Notes: generated from the sequence alone by a model not told the origin. A stretch of DNA of 64,000 nt from Helicobacter baculiformis (GCF_900197685.1 NZ_FZMF01000013.1:62001-126000), one strand, 5' to 3'; shown: positions 54,201-64,000, counted from the stretch's first letter. Program-made: numbers and translations.

Positions 54201-56063
54201 CTATCTCCAAAAACTCAAAATCGCCAACACCAGCATGACCAACACGCCAAAGCCCATCCACCTCAAAGCCGCGCTCAAATTGCCACTTTGCATGGGCACT
54301 AAAATTTGAGCCAAGAGGGAGGGGATTTTAGCCAGCGCGTCGATGGCGACATCTAGCGCGCGTACTTCTAGCTTGCGCCATAGAAATTTACCCATGCGCA
54401 AAAAGCCTTGCGCTAGCAGGGCATAGAGTTGGGGAATGTAGTATTGGTTGTAGAGGAGTTTGTACAAAAAGCCATGATCTTGTTTGCAGATCATCCCCCG
54501 TTGGTATTTTTTCACCCCATAGGCGATGGCGAGCAACACGAGCCCTGTAGTGAGCGCGAGTAAAAGCCATGTGGGCACGGGGTAATCTAAAAAGGAGGGC
54601 ACATGGATAGCGTTGCGCACAAATCCAAAAAAGGGGTGTTCTGCAAAGCCAGCGATGATGGCTAAGAGCACAAGAGGGCTCATCGCCACTAACATAAATT
54701 TGGGGGCTTCATGGGGGTGCTCAAGGCTGTGTACTTTGGGCGCAAAAAAGACCAACATCAAGAGCCTAACGCTATAAAAGGCGGTGAAGAGTGCCCCGAT
54801 GAGTAAAGCTAAAAAGAGTCCATGATGTCCCGTGCCAAACGCCACTTCTAAAATCTTATCCTTAGAGAAAAAGCCCGCAAAGGGGTAGATCCCACATAGT
54901 GCCACAGAGGCAATGGTCATAAAGATCGCGCTCCATTTCAAGGGCTTGTAAAGCCCGCCCATTTTGCTGATGTCTAGTTCATCGTGCATGGCATGCATCA
55001 CATTGCCCGCCCCCAAGAACAAAAGGGCTTTAAAAAAGGCATGGGTGAAGAGGTGGAAGAGCGCAACCCAGTAAGCCCCCAACCCGGCCGCTACAAACAT
55101 ATAACCCAGTTGGGAAAGCGTGGAGTAGGCGATGATGCGCTTTAAATCCTTATTAACTAAAGCCATGCTTGCCCCAAAGAGGGCGACAAACGCCCCCAAA
55201 CACGCGATGGCATAACCCAATTCAGGCACAAGGGCATAGAGTGGGTGGGCGCGCACCAGCAAATACACCCCCGCTGTAACCATCGTGGCGGCATGGATTA
55301 GCGCGGATACGGGCGTAGGTCCCTCCATCGCGTTGGCTAGCCATGTGTGCAAGGGGAATTGCGCGCTCTTGCCCATCGCGCCCACAAATAAAAGCGCGCC
55401 CATACCTAGCAACATTCTATGATCCACGCCCTGGATATTGGCAAAGATCACCTCATATTGCAACGAGCCAAAAGCCCAATAAAGCCATAAAATGCCTAGC
55501 AACATGCCCAAATCGGCGATGCGATTCATCACAAAGGCTTCAATGGAGGCGCTATTGGCACTTGCCTTGTGATACCAAAACCCAATGAGCAGGTAGGAAC
55601 ACAAGCCCACCCCCTCCCAGCCCACAAAGAGCCCCAAAAAGTTATCGCTCAACACCAAAAAGAGCATAGAAAAGACAAAGCCAGAGAGATAGCTAAAATA
55701 GCGGTTATAGCCCTTGTCTTCTAGCATGTAACCAATGGAATAAACATGTACTAGAAAAGAGACAAAGGTTACAACCACAATCATCACCGCACCAATGGGA
55801 TCGAGCATGAAAGAAAAACCGACTTTAAACCCCCCTACAGCGATCCAATCAAAGAGATAGACATGATATAAGGTGTGATCAAAGAACACCCCCTTAGCAA
55901 GCACTAACGCGCTAATAAATGTCCCCGCTAAGAGTGCAGAATTGAGCACCCCTACATGCACGGATTTAGAACAACCCCCCAGCAAGCCCGCATAGAGCGC
56001 ACCTAGCAGGGGTAAAAACAGCACCGCGCCCAGCAAGACTTGCGCACAATGGACCTCTAACAT
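54201..56063 (-). CDS. nuoL: NADH-quinone oxidoreductase-type subunit L
   Basis: NuoL is the distal antiporter-like subunit with the long lateral helix that runs along the membrane arm. The 620-residue protein has FVGWEGVGLCSYLLIGFWY (conserved Glu), MGKSAQFPLHTWLANAMEGP (Lys), LKRIIAYSTLSQLGYM and HAFFKALLFLGAGN. The C-terminal 100 residues contain the lateral helix and last membrane anchor. It is 2 nt after nuoK. Confidence 0.96.
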   Translation of the reverse strand: MLEVHCAQVLLGAVLFLPLLGALYAGLLGGCSKSVHVGVLNSALLAGTFISALVLAKGVFFDHTLYHVYLFDWIAVGGFKVGFSFMLDPIGAVMIVVVTFVSFLVHVYSIGYMLEDKGYNRYFSYLSGFVFSMLFLVLSDNFLGLFVGWEGVGLCSYLLIGFWYHKASANSASIEAFVMNRIADLGMLLGILWLYWAFGSLQYEVIFANIQGVDHRMLLGMGALLFVGAMGKSAQFPLHTWLANAMEGPTPVSALIHAATMVTAGVYLLVRAHPLYALVPELGYAIACLGAFVALFGASMALVNKDLKRIIAYSTLSQLGYMFVAAGLGAYWVALFHLFTHAFFKALLFLGAGNVMHAMHDELDISKMGGLYKPLKWSAIFMTIASVALCGIYPFAGFFSKDKILEVAFGTGHHGLFLALLIGALFTAFYSVRLLMLVFFAPKVHSLEHPHEAPKFMLVAMSPLVLLAIIAGFAEHPFFGFVRNAIHVPSFLDYPVPTWLLLALTTGLVLLAIAYGVKKYQRGMICKQDHGFLYKLLYNQYYIPQLYALLAQGFLRMGKFLWRKLEVRALDVAIDALAKIPSLLAQILVPMQSGNLSAALRWMGFGVLVMLVLAILSFWR

Positions 56064-56065
56064 GC

Positions 56066-56368
56066 CTAGCCTTTCATGCGATTTAGGGTGTCAATGTCTA
56101 GGCTCTTGTGCTTTTTAAACCAGAGGATCACCAGCCCCAAGCCTACCGCCACCTCGCCCGCAGCAATGGCGATCATAAACAACGCCACAATTTGCCCATT
56201 GATGTCCTGCAAAGAGTGCCCGATCGCCACAAACGCGACATTGATCGCATTGAGCATGATCTCTGTAGAAAAAAAGAGCATCAAAATATTCTTACGGCGC
56301 AACATGCCCGCCAAACCGACACAAAAGAGCAGAGCCGCAAATACCAAATAATGGGGCAGACCAATCAC
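56066..56368 (-). CDS. nuoK: NADH-quinone oxidoreductase-type subunit K
   Basis: NuoK is a three-helix subunit near the quinone end of the membrane arm. The 100-residue protein has LVFAALLFCVGLAGMLRRKN, STEIMLNAINVAFVA (conserved Glu of helix 2), and AIAAGEVAVGLGLVI (second conserved Glu). It overlaps the nuoJ stop by 4 nt. Confidence 0.96.
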   Translation of the reverse strand: MIGLPHYLVFAALLFCVGLAGMLRRKNILMLFFSTEIMLNAINVAFVAIGHSLQDINGQIVALFMIAIAAGEVAVGLGLVILWFKKHKSLDIDTLNRMKG

Positions 56369-56907
56369 GCGTTCTCCTTTGAGGGAGGGGTAAAATGACT
56401 CTTGTATAGAGCAGTGGCAACGCCTCCCACCAACGCGGCTAAGAGCATCAAGCCGCCCACTTCAAAGGCGAGCAAGTACTTGCTAAAGAGGGCGTAACCA
56501 ACCAACTTCGTGTTAGAAACAGCGCTAGGGGCGTTGTTGAGCGCGTCCTTGAGAAAAGAAGCGTACTGCCCTACAAAGGGTGCGCCCAAAACAAACACCA
56601 GTACCACCGCCATACACACCCCCAAGAACACCACCACCTTAGGCGCATGCGCGCGTTCGATCACCTCTTCAGAGGCGTTGAAAAACATCATCCCAAAGGC
56701 ATACATCACAATCACCGCCCCCACATAGACGATGATCTGCACCACGCCCAAAAACTCCGCATCCAGCAGAAAGAAAAACGCCGCGATGAAAACCATCGCG
56801 CTCGCTAGCGCGCTCATCGCATACAAGATATTTTTTGTGGTGATCACCACCAAAGCCATGCCCAAGGTGAGTACGGCAAAGAAATAAAAGGCGATGGTTT
56901 CAAACAT
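56365..56907 (-). CDS. nuoJ: NADH-quinone oxidoreductase-type subunit J
   Basis: NuoJ is a five-helix membrane subunit. The 180-residue protein has [19 protein letters not shown] followed by [11 protein letters not shown], the pi-bulge helix typical of NuoJ. It overlaps nuoI by 8 nt and nuoK by 4 nt. Confidence 0.95.
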   Translation of the reverse strand: MFETIAFYFFAVLTLGMALVVITTKNILYAMSALASAMVFIAAFFFLLDAEFLGVVQIIVYVGAVIVMYAFGMMFFNASEEVIERAHAPKVVVFLGVCMAVVLVFVLGAPFVGQYASFLKDALNNAPSAVSNTKLVGYALFSKYLLAFEVGGLMLLAALVGGVATALYKSHFTPPSKENA

Positions 56908-57556
56908 GGGCTTTTTCCTCTTCCTTCACCTCTTCTTTGGCTTGGGGGGTGTCTTCTTTAGGATCATCTTTGGCGTAATCTAGGGGGGTTTGTTGCAAAC
57001 GCGTGTGCGCATCTAGGCTAGGCGCGCCAAAACCGGCAAATTCTACATGGCTGTGATCGCGCGCGCTCTGCACATCGGTTAAAAACTCTGCCTTGCCCCC
57101 AAATTGGGAGCGTTGCACACTGCTATTTTCAAAGCGTTGCCCCATCACGATAGCTAGTTCAGGACACACCTCCGCACACAGCCCGCAATAAATACAACGC
57201 CCTAAATTGATGGTGTAGCTATCAATGTGTTTGCGCTCGTCTGCGCCCTTGTGGGTGATAATTCTAATGCAATTACTGGTGCAAATTTTTTCGCACAACC
57301 CACACCCGATACAGCGTTCAGAGCCCGATTCTAAAAGTCTTTGGAGGTGATGTACGGCGCGATAACGCGGGCTTAAGGGCAAAACCTCCATAGGGTAGTG
57401 GATCGTAACATCCTTGCTAAAAAACTCTTTAATGGTGAGCCCCAAGCCCTTGAAGAGATCCAGCCCAAAGGTGGATTTGAGCGTGCCTAAGAACTTTTGG
57501 GGGGTGGTCGCAGGCTTGGGTTCTTGGGCGATCCATTTGTAGCGTTGTTGCGCCAT
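56900..57556 (-). CDS. nuoI: NADH-quinone oxidoreductase-type subunit I
   Basis: NuoI carries the two [4Fe-4S] clusters (N6a, N6b) that pass electrons toward NuoB. The 218-residue protein has [15 protein letters not shown] and [15 protein letters not shown]. The C-terminal tail is long and rich in Glu and Lys. It lies 9 nt after nuoH. Confidence 0.96.
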   Translation of the reverse strand: MAQQRYKWIAQEPKPATTPQKFLGTLKSTFGLDLFKGLGLTIKEFFSKDVTIHYPMEVLPLSPRYRAVHHLQRLLESGSERCIGCGLCEKICTSNCIRIITHKGADERKHIDSYTINLGRCIYCGLCAEVCPELAIVMGQRFENSSVQRSQFGGKAEFLTDVQSARDHSHVEFAGFGAPSLDAHTRLQQTPLDYAKDDPKEDTPQAKEEVKEEEKAHV

Positions 57557-57565
57557 ACTTTCTCC

Positions 57566-58555
57566 TTAGATTAAGATGACAAGTCCGGTGATCAAGATAT
57601 TGACCAAGGACAAGGGCAACATGATCTTCCAACACAAGCGCATGAGTTGATCGGGGCGCACATGCGGGAAGGTGGCGCGTGCCCACATCGCCAAAAACAC
57701 AAAGAAACAGACTTTAAGCAAGATCGCCACCCCCCCGGGGATAAAGCCTAGGGGATTATATCCCCCAAAGAAGATCAAAGAGATCACAAAGCAAAAGGCA
57801 AAGAGGTGGGCGTATTCAGCTAAGAAAAACATCCCCCATCTGAGCCCGCTATACTCGGTGCAAAACCCCGCCACAATCTCGGCTTCATGTTCTAATAAGT
57901 CAAAGGGGGTGCGATTCAACTCGGCATAACTAGCCACCAAGAACAAGAAAAAGGCTAGGGGTTGTTTGAACACCAGCCAATGCAAGATCCCCCCAGACTG
58001 GTAATTGTTGATCTCAATCAAAGAGAGCGAACCTACCACCATGATCGGGGCTAAGATTGTCAGAGTGCTCACCACTTCAAAGCTCAACAACTGGATGGCT
58101 GCGCGCGCCGATCCGATCAAAGAATACTTGCTATTAGAAGCCAAACCCGCGAGCAAGGGCGCGTAAATCCCCGCCGCGCCCACGGCTAAAAAGAAGAGCA
58201 AGCCGACATTGATGTCTGAAATGATGGGCTTGATGGTGTGCCCAAAGAGGGTGAAATCCCCAAAAAAGGGGATGGGTGCCATAGAGACAAAGGCGCTCAC
58301 CATCGCGATCACGGGCGCAACTGCAAAGATGAGGCGGTTGGCGTGTTGGGGGATCACATCCTCTTTACAAAAGAGTTTGATCGCATCGGCAATCACTTGC
58401 AAGAGCCCAAAGGGTCCTACATAGGTTGGCCCTAAGCGGCGTTGAAAGATGGCTAAAACCTTGCGCTCCAAATAGGTGGCAAACGCGCCCAAGCCTGCAA
58501 ACACCAACACCACCACTAAAATTTTGACACAGGTTTCTAGGATCTCTACACTCAT
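57566..58555 (-). CDS. nuoH: NADH-quinone oxidoreductase-type subunit H
   Basis: NuoH forms part of the quinone tunnel and joins the peripheral and membrane arms. The 329-residue protein has eight helices, with ERKVLAIFQRRLGPTYVGPF at the N-terminus, ELNRTPFDLLEHEAEIVAGF (acidic residues of the proton path) and RATFPHVRPDQLMRLCWK. It overlaps nuoG by 4 nt. Confidence 0.96.
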   Translation of the reverse strand: MSVEILETCVKILVVVLVFAGLGAFATYLERKVLAIFQRRLGPTYVGPFGLLQVIADAIKLFCKEDVIPQHANRLIFAVAPVIAMVSAFVSMAPIPFFGDFTLFGHTIKPIISDINVGLLFFLAVGAAGIYAPLLAGLASNSKYSLIGSARAAIQLLSFEVVSTLTILAPIMVVGSLSLIEINNYQSGGILHWLVFKQPLAFFLFLVASYAELNRTPFDLLEHEAEIVAGFCTEYSGLRWGMFFLAEYAHLFAFCFVISLIFFGGYNPLGFIPGGVAILLKVCFFVFLAMWARATFPHVRPDQLMRLCWKIMLPLSLVNILITGLVILI

Positions 58556-60843
58556 ACGCGCTCCAACTCTAGGGTGCTAAATAGCCCTTGGGCGAAGATC
58601 CCCTGTGTGTCTAAATTAGGACTCACCATGAAAATCTCTTGTTCTAGGCTGTGATCCACATAAATCGCCCCCTCTAAATGCAAATCGCCCTTTTTCAGAC
58701 GCACGCAAGCCCCCTCCTCTAGCCCTAACTTCTCTAGGTGCGCTGCAGAAACATAAACCCCCGCCTTGAGTTGCAGATTAGCGCTTTGCAAAGTGGGCGT
58801 ACCAAACTGGGTTTCGGGGTATTTGCAATAGGCGTTAAACTCGCTAGGCAAGATCGCTTGGATGGGCGCGCTGGGGGGTTCTTGTGTCGCATAGAGGGGG
58901 GGGTTGAGTTTATAGCCCCTGTGGTTGCACTTGTCATTACTATAGAAATTTTTGAGGGTGTCATAGGCGATGGGTTGGTAGCCCTTCTCTTGGGGGAGCA
59001 TGTGGGTATAATCTACCAAGCTCTCCCCCACACAGCCAAAATACTGGGCGATGTCGCTTAGATCAAAGCCTTCAAAGCGCAGGGCGGGTCTGATGGGCAA
59101 CAAACGCCCCTCAAAATTGGTCAGACTCGCCTCTAGTTGGTTGAAGCTAGGCAAGATGAAATCTACTCTGTGCGCGCCCTTGTTGTCGCAATCTAAAGTG
59201 TAATCCCCCTTGGTGCGAATCCCCACACTAGGAGACTCCATGGTGGGTGTATCCAAAGTGCAAATAGAGGCGATGCCTAAAGCATTCGTGCTAGGGGGCA
59301 CTAAGATCACCGGGCAACGCGCGCTGAGTGTTTTTAAAAGTGAGGCGATGTTGGAGGCTTTAGGGTGGGTGTAGAGTTCTTGCCCGGCGATGAGCACAAT
59401 CTTAGAGGCTTTAGCGATCAAGGCTTGCATTTTTTCAAAATCGCCCAAAGCCAGCCCAATGGATTCTAGCATGGTGTAGTGAGGTTTTTCGCCCTCGCTC
59501 AAACTCTCTAAGAGGGGTTGTAAGCTGGGGTGTTCTAGCCCCAAAGCGTGCAAAAACGCCCCTAGCACAATCTCTTCGGCATGGGGGGCGTGGGTGAGGG
59601 ACAACACAGCGCGGCTCATTTTGGTGATCGCCTTGTCCTTGATGGGGTGGGCGTAAATGAGCGCGCTCCCCTTATTGACCTTGAGCGCGTTGGCGATGGC
59701 GTATTTCATCAAGGGGTTTTCTGTGCGGATCTTAGATCCCAAAGTCAAAATAAGGTTGGCGTGTTTGATGTCTTCTAGATCGCCAAAGGCACTTGGCTGG
59801 AGGATATTTAAAAAATTTTGAAACGCGCGCACCTCTTCATTAATAAGTTTAAAGCCTAGCTTTTGGCGCAAGTGCTCTACCAAATAAGCCTCTTCATTGC
59901 TCGCATCTCCCCCGATATACACCACCTTAGCCTCTTGGAGTTTTTGTACGGCTTGCTCAATGTGCGCGCTCCCCTTAGGGCTTGCATGCACATCAAAGGC
60001 AAAACGCCCCGCGCCACAGATGGGGTTATGGTAAAAGTCATTGCCCACCCGAAAGATTTTGAGATCATCGCCCAAAGTGTCAAAATGGCGCACTTCATAG
60101 CTGATGAAGCATCCGGCAGCACAATGCGCGCAGGTGGAGTCAATGCGTTTGAGCTCCCACGCATTCGCGCTATAGCTAAAATCTTTATAGACAATCGCGC
60201 CCACCGGGCACACCGCGATACACTCCCCGCAATCAAAACAAGGCGTATCCCCCACAAAGCCAATCATCCCCTTTTGTTTGCGACTCCACACACTAAAAGG
60301 ATCTTTGGGCATGCTGGCTTTGAATTTGTCTGGGGCGTGCAGATCCGCCTTCAGCGCCTTTAAATTGCTATCCCCGATATTATCGCTACAAGTGGTTACG
60401 CAACGCTCACACATGATACACAAATTAGGGTCATAAGAAGCCTGTGCCCAAAAGGCAAAGGGTTTTAGATTATCGCGCACGGCAAAGGGCTGGGTTTCTA
60501 CCTGCATGCGCATGGTCATATCCTGCAACTCGCATTCCCCACTCTTATCGCACACCCCACACTCTAAAGGGTGATTGACATCATAGGTTTGCATGATCAT
60601 CTTGCGCTCGGCTACAATTTCTTTAGTATTGGTGCATACATGCGTGTTGGGCTTGGCTTTGGTGTTGCAACCATAAACGCGTTTGCCATCCACCTCCACC
60701 ATGCACATCTTGCACGCCACGGTGGGGGAGCACCCGCTCAAATAGCAAATGGCAGGGATATACACCCCCGCACTTCTAGCGGCTTCTAAGATCGTCTGCC
60801 CTTCTTGAAATGCAATTTCTTGCCCATCAATATTAAAAACCAT
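58552..60843 (-). CDS. nuoG: NADH-quinone oxidoreductase-type subunit G
   Basis: NuoG is the large iron-sulfur subunit of the peripheral arm. The 763-residue protein has a [2Fe-2S] ferredoxin domain (CYLSGCSPTVACKMC), a His-Cys3 site (HPLECGVCDKSGECELQ), two [4Fe-4S] sites (CIMCERCVTTC and CFDCGECIAVCPVGA), and a molybdopterin-oxidoreductase-like domain opening with CAHCAAGCFISYEV. The start is ATG 60843 with AAAAAGGGGG upstream, overlapping the preceding stop as ATGA; the frame is also open to 60873. A G8 run (plus strand) lies at 58896-58903. No NuoF-type gene precedes it. Confidence 0.95.
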   Translation of the reverse strand: MVFNIDGQEIAFQEGQTILEAARSAGVYIPAICYLSGCSPTVACKMCMVEVDGKRVYGCNTKAKPNTHVCTNTKEIVAERKMIMQTYDVNHPLECGVCDKSGECELQDMTMRMQVETQPFAVRDNLKPFAFWAQASYDPNLCIMCERCVTTCSDNIGDSNLKALKADLHAPDKFKASMPKDPFSVWSRKQKGMIGFVGDTPCFDCGECIAVCPVGAIVYKDFSYSANAWELKRIDSTCAHCAAGCFISYEVRHFDTLGDDLKIFRVGNDFYHNPICGAGRFAFDVHASPKGSAHIEQAVQKLQEAKVVYIGGDASNEEAYLVEHLRQKLGFKLINEEVRAFQNFLNILQPSAFGDLEDIKHANLILTLGSKIRTENPLMKYAIANALKVNKGSALIYAHPIKDKAITKMSRAVLSLTHAPHAEEIVLGAFLHALGLEHPSLQPLLESLSEGEKPHYTMLESIGLALGDFEKMQALIAKASKIVLIAGQELYTHPKASNIASLLKTLSARCPVILVPPSTNALGIASICTLDTPTMESPSVGIRTKGDYTLDCDNKGAHRVDFILPSFNQLEASLTNFEGRLLPIRPALRFEGFDLSDIAQYFGCVGESLVDYTHMLPQEKGYQPIAYDTLKNFYSNDKCNHRGYKLNPPLYATQEPPSAPIQAILPSEFNAYCKYPETQFGTPTLQSANLQLKAGVYVSAAHLEKLGLEEGACVRLKKGDLHLEGAIYVDHSLEQEIFMVSPNLDTQGIFAQGLFSTLELERV

Positions 60844-61085
60844 CAAGCCCCCTTTTTGACCACCAAGGTCCAATCCACACGATTAAAACGCAACGAATTC
60901 ATCAAGGTATCCCCCCTCGCCTTGACAAATTCTGCGCTCTGCTCCACTAGATCAAAATCCACCACCTCCACCATGAAAATCACCACCTCGCCCGCGCTCA
61001 CACTGCTATCTAAGATCTCTCCCAAGCGTTTTAACACCGCTTGGTTGGGTTCATCTCTCAAATGGCGCAAGTCAAAACGCCTCAT
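60843..61085 (-). CDS. Small complex I operon protein in the nuoE position (HP1264-like)
   Basis: The 80-residue protein has alpha-beta character with [19 protein letters not shown] and [10 protein letters not shown]. It lacks the four Cys of a true NuoE [2Fe-2S] site. H. pylori keeps two genes, HP1264 and HP1265, in place of nuoE and nuoF between nuoD and nuoG. Only this small one is present here. It overlaps the nuoD stop by 4 nt and nuoG as ATGA, so it is certainly part of the operon. It could dock the unknown electron donor of the complex. Confidence 0.8.
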   Translation of the reverse strand: MRRFDLRHLRDEPNQAVLKRLGEILDSSVSAGEVVIFMVEVVDFDLVEQSAEFVKARGDTLMNSLRFNRVDWTLVVKKGA

Positions 61086-62311
61086 CGATCCACCTCCCCA
61101 AAGACGGCGTTGCTCGATCCAATAATCGTAACCGCGTCCGCCAAATACTGCCCCACAAGCACATCTTGCAACGATCCAATATGAAAGAAGCTCGGAGCGC
61201 GGATTTTTAAGCGGTAAGCATAGGGCTGCCCTTCAGAGTGGATAAAAAAGCCCAGCTCGCCCTTGGGCGATTCGGTGGGCGCATACACCTCGCCCCTAGG
61301 GGGGCGCATGCCCTGGGTTACCAGCACGAAGTGTTGCATCAAGGCATAGTTTTGCGTCATGATGTCTTCTTTGGGTGCAGAGATGTAGTCGGGGGCTTTA
61401 GCCATGATGGGCGTATCTGTGGGCGCATACATGGGGATGAGCTGTTCTAAAATGCGCAAAGATTGCTCAATTTCATACATGTAGAGCAAGTAGCGATCGT
61501 AAGAATCCCCATTAGAACCCACTGGGATATCAAAATCCAATTCGGGGTAGAGCTCATAGGGCTCTTCTTTGCGCACATCATAGGCAATCCCGGTGGCGCG
61601 CAACATGATCCCACTAGCCCCCCATGATTTTGCCATCTCTTGGGTGAGAGTGCCCACATTCTCTAGGCGCGCGCGCCAAATGCGGTTGCTATCTAGTAGC
61701 CCGCTGATGAGCTTGTGGGTGGCGCGCACCTCCTTGATGAAGCCTTGCAAACTCTCACACCAGTTTGGGGGCAAATCCATCGGCACGCCCCCGATGCGGA
61801 TAGCGTTGTGTGTGAGCCGCGCCCCACAATAATCCTCCATCAAATCTAACCCGTATTCGCGCGTCTTAAAACAATAGAGAAACACCGACATCGCGCCCAC
61901 ATCTAAGGCATGCACGCTCAAGAAAAAAACATGGGAGATGACGCGGTTGAGCTCTAAAAGCATGGTGCGAATCACTTGCGCGCGTCTAGGGATTTCTAGC
62001 CCGATGAGTTTTTCTACCGCATAGGCATAGGCGTAGTTATTGCTTGTAGAAGAGGTGTAATCTAGGCGATCTGTGGTGGGCATGTATTCATTATAGGTCA
62101 TGTTTTCGCCCAGCTTTTCGCACCCGCGGTGCAAATACCCGATCTCTGGAGTGGCTTTGGTGATCTTCTCCCCGTCTAACTCCAAGATCAAACGCAGTTG
62201 CCCATGCGAAGAGGGGTGCTGGGGGCCAAAATTGACCACCATTTTATTGCCATCTTGCTCAAAGAGCACATTTTCAAATTGGGGTTTGAGTTTGGTAAAA
62301 ATCTGTGCCAT
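61082..62311 (-). CDS. nuoD: NADH-quinone oxidoreductase-type subunit D
   Basis: NuoD is the 49-kDa-type subunit lining the quinone pocket. The 409-residue protein has [35 protein letters not shown] and [20 protein letters not shown]. The C-terminus carries [23 protein letters not shown] in two conserved blocks and ends in [12 protein letters not shown]. Its ATG overlaps the nuoC stop as TAATG. Confidence 0.97.
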   Translation of the reverse strand: MAQIFTKLKPQFENVLFEQDGNKMVVNFGPQHPSSHGQLRLILELDGEKITKATPEIGYLHRGCEKLGENMTYNEYMPTTDRLDYTSSTSNNYAYAYAVEKLIGLEIPRRAQVIRTMLLELNRVISHVFFLSVHALDVGAMSVFLYCFKTREYGLDLMEDYCGARLTHNAIRIGGVPMDLPPNWCESLQGFIKEVRATHKLISGLLDSNRIWRARLENVGTLTQEMAKSWGASGIMLRATGIAYDVRKEEPYELYPELDFDIPVGSNGDSYDRYLLYMYEIEQSLRILEQLIPMYAPTDTPIMAKAPDYISAPKEDIMTQNYALMQHFVLVTQGMRPPRGEVYAPTESPKGELGFFIHSEGQPYAYRLKIRAPSFFHIGSLQDVLVGQYLADAVTIIGSSNAVFGEVDR

Positions 62312-63108
62312 TAGGGTCGCTCTTTGAGTTCTGTGGGCGCGTCAGTGTGTAGGTCTTTGACAAATAAGGACTTTTGAAAGGCGTGCTTACCCGGATTGTC
62401 TTTGGCAACCAAGCCCTTAGCTTGTTCATGCCCCACTTTTGAGAAGTTGAAGGTATCCTTCTCATCTACGCGCGCGCTATCGCGCTGTTCAGGTCCGATA
62501 ATCTCGCGATACTCCTTACCAAAAATCTTATCCACTTCATACCATGCGGCGTGCTCATCTCCCTTAAGTGGGTAGGACTTCAACAAAGGATGCCCCACCC
62601 AATCTTCTGGCATCAAAATACGGCGCAAATAAGGGTGGTTTTCAAAGACAATCCCAAACATGTCATAAGCCTCGCGCTCGCTCCACAGCGCGGAGCTAAA
62701 AAGGTGGCTTAAGGACTCCACGCTCTCTTGCGCGCCCAAGACGCATTTCACGCGCACGCGCCGCTTGTCTGCAAAATTGGGCAAGTAAGAGACAAATTGA
62801 TAAAAGAGTTCGAATTGATTGCGCTGTTCTAAAAAGTCAATGGCACTCATCTCGCTCAAAGTGCTATAGCCCACCTTTTTAAGCACAGCAGCAACCCCTG
62901 CCACCTCCTGCTTTGCTACCCAAAAGACTGCGCAATTAAGCTCAATATAGCACTCTAAGACTTTGTGATTGTAGCTTAAATGATTGTAGATGACCTCATA
63001 GGGTGTGCCCACGATGGGAGATTTAGCGGTGGGCTTGATGACATGGAATCGATCGGAGTAATGTACCTGTTTTTGCACATTGGCATTGGGGCGTTGTTTT
63101 CTAACCAT
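62311..63108 (-). CDS. nuoC: NADH-quinone oxidoreductase-type subunit C
   Basis: NuoC is the 30-kDa-type subunit. The 265-residue protein has the block [20 protein letters not shown] (a family signature) and [20 protein letters not shown]. The C-terminal part is extended beyond the usual end. ATG 63108 has AAGGAG 5 nt upstream and overlaps the nuoB stop by 8 nt; the frame is also open to 63123. Confidence 0.95.
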   Translation of the reverse strand: MVRKQRPNANVQKQVHYSDRFHVIKPTAKSPIVGTPYEVIYNHLSYNHKVLECYIELNCAVFWVAKQEVAGVAAVLKKVGYSTLSEMSAIDFLEQRNQFELFYQFVSYLPNFADKRRVRVKCVLGAQESVESLSHLFSSALWSEREAYDMFGIVFENHPYLRRILMPEDWVGHPLLKSYPLKGDEHAAWYEVDKIFGKEYREIIGPEQRDSARVDEKDTFNFSKVGHEQAKGLVAKDNPGKHAFQKSLFVKDLHTDAPTELKERP

Positions 63109-63625
63109 GCGTGCTCCTTGCAAGGCTTTTGCGCGGGTCGGTTTTGATCGCCTTAGCGCGGCGGATCTTATCTTGCAACACCATTAGGGCGTATTGCAAG
63201 GTCTCGGGGCGGGGGGCACAACCGGGCAAATAAATATCGACCGGAATGACGCGATCCACCCCCTGCACCGTGGCATAGGTGTTGAACATCCCCCCCGTGT
63301 TGGCGCATGAGCCCATAGAAATGACCCATTTGGGTTCGGGCATTTGATCGTAAAGGCGGCGGGTGAACTCGGCGTGTTTTTTGGTGAGCGTGCCCGCAAT
63401 GATCATCACATCAGATTGTCTAGGCGAGGCTCTAAAGATGGTCCCAAAGCGATCAAAATCAAAGCGCGAACCCCCCGTAGCCATCATCTCGATCGCACAA
63501 CAAGCTAGCCCATAGGTAAGAGGCCAAAGCGAATTGCTGCGCCCCCAGTTGAGCAGGTGATCTAAAGTGGTGAGTGCGATGGGAAGCCCGTTATTTTTGA
63601 GATAATTCACTGCATGCTGTGCCAT
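63101..63625 (-). CDS. nuoB: NADH-quinone oxidoreductase-type subunit B
   Basis: NuoB holds cluster N2, the last iron-sulfur cluster before quinone. The 174-residue protein has the adjacent Cys pair in [12 protein letters not shown], then [13 protein letters not shown] and [12 protein letters not shown]. It overlaps the nuoA stop by 19 nt. Confidence 0.97.
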   Translation of the reverse strand: MAQHAVNYLKNNGLPIALTTLDHLLNWGRSNSLWPLTYGLACCAIEMMATGGSRFDFDRFGTIFRASPRQSDVMIIAGTLTKKHAEFTRRLYDQMPEPKWVISMGSCANTGGMFNTYATVQGVDRVIPVDIYLPGCAPRPETLQYALMVLQDKIRRAKAIKTDPRKSLARSTHG

Positions 63626-63999
63626 TCTAGCGCTCCTCTCTTTAAAGCATAGACAAAGCCAATGCCCAGTAAGGCGATGAAACTGAGCATCTCCATAAAG
63701 CCAAATAGCCCTAAGTCCTTAAAATCCAACGCCCATGGGAACATGAACACAATTTCTACATCAAAGAGAATGAAGAGCATCGCCATGACATAGAACTGGT
63801 GGCTGACGCGGTTTTGTTGTTTGAGGGCTAGGGGTCCACACTCGTAAGCGGACAGCTTAAGCTTTTCATTCTTGCGTTGCGCCATCAAGCGGCTAAGATA
63901 GCGTTGGATTTTTAAAGTCCAGTTGAACACCACAAAGCTAAAGACCAAGAGAACAAACACCCCAAAGTAAGGATGTTCTACCACGCCATTTGCTCCCAC
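63607..63999 (-). CDS. nuoA: NADH-quinone oxidoreductase-type subunit A (start at or beyond window edge)
   Basis: NuoA is a three-helix subunit by the quinone tunnel. The visible 130 residues have [30 protein letters not shown]-type loop residues with the conserved Glu-Cys, and [20 protein letters not shown]. The first in-frame GTG visible is at 63999, and a later GTG lies at 63987. Whether the true start is further upstream cannot be seen. It is the first gene of the nuo operon, with its promoter outside the window. Confidence 0.9.
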   Translation of the reverse strand: MGANGVVEHPYFGVFVLLVFSFVVFNWTLKIQRYLSRLMAQRKNEKLKLSAYECGPLALKQQNRVSHQFYVMAMLFILFDVEIVFMFPWALDFKDLGLFGFMEMLSFIALLGIGFVYALKRGALEWHSMQ

Positions 64000-64000
64000 C

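Noticed and set aside
59863-60363. 166-aa plus-strand frame antisense to nuoG
   Set aside because: It lies wholly within the iron-sulfur region of nuoG; its content follows from the opposite strand.

Overview
The window reads as chromosomal DNA of a gastric Helicobacter other than H. pylori (the H. felis / bizzozeronii / heilmannii / suis type). Most proteins look like H. pylori proteins, and several short blocks keep the H. pylori order: mscS-aroB-HP0282-like-tgt, ftsZ-ftsA-ppiD-like-bioA, pyrH-rpoZ-spoT-tyrS-HP0773-like-amiA, hefABC, gapA-pgk-corA, wecA-pdxJ-pdxA, algC-pflA-nuoN...nuoA. The blocks are joined differently from H. pylori. The window also has a 2-oxo-acid decarboxylase not expected in H. 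pylori, a GC content that looks higher by eye, and many GCGC-rich stretches. All family and synteny statements come from memory and motif reading, not from database searches.

Layout. 1-4.2 kb (-): a truncated second MscS gene, MscS, AroB and a TrkA/RCK-like protein. 4.2-9.4 kb: tgt (+) meets ftsZ-ftsA-ppiD-like (-). 9.4-12.4 kb: bioA (+) meets a ThDP decarboxylase (-). 12.5-19.9 kb (+): pyrH, rpoZ, spoT, tyrS, an FMN dioxygenase-like gene, amiA and a membrane protein. 19.9-28.7 kb (-): a lower-GC, repeat-bearing stretch with a small lipoprotein, a large outer-membrane protein, a 450-bp relic region, a small OMP, the hefCBA efflux system and tRNA-Arg. 28.7-32.4 kb: HU (-), gapA-pgk-corA (+). 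32.4-37.3 kb (-): a PepSY protein, a glutathionylspermidine-synthase-like/UPF0323 pair, a chemoreceptor broken by an in-frame stop, and a PAP2 phosphatase. 37.3-40 kb (+): wecA-pdxJ-pdxA. 40-43 kb: a thioesterase and a membrane protein bracketed by two palindromes, then galE, an SDR and tRNA-Leu. 43-45.3 kb (-): antiporter and aguB. 45.3-45.7 kb: a structured IS200/IS605-type right end (omega-RNA-like) with no transposase, placed just before the flagellar glycosylation gene maf. 47.5-64 kb (-): algC, pflA and the respiratory complex I operon nuoN to nuoA, which runs off the window.

The genes are mostly housekeeping: envelope synthesis (wecA, galE, algC, amiA, ftsAZ), flagellar and chemotaxis functions (maf, pflA, the MCP), stringent response, cofactor synthesis (bioA, pdxJ, pdxA, aroB) and respiration. 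Genes are packed tightly. ATGA and TAATG overlaps are common within operons, and three convergent pairs share their stop codons in a 4-nt overlap. Several starts in the text were moved from the longest reading frame to codons with a Shine-Dalgarno sequence or behind a -10 box (ftsZ, amiA, HU, gapA, corA, wecA, aguB, maf, algC, pflA, nuoG, nuoC).

The points most worth a second look are the solitary omega-RNA-like element in front of maf, the palindrome pair around the 40.6-41.0 kb gene, the complex I operon with only one small gene between nuoD and nuoG, the amber-interrupted chemoreceptor, and the back-to-back promoters that would give leaderless wecA and PAP2 transcripts.
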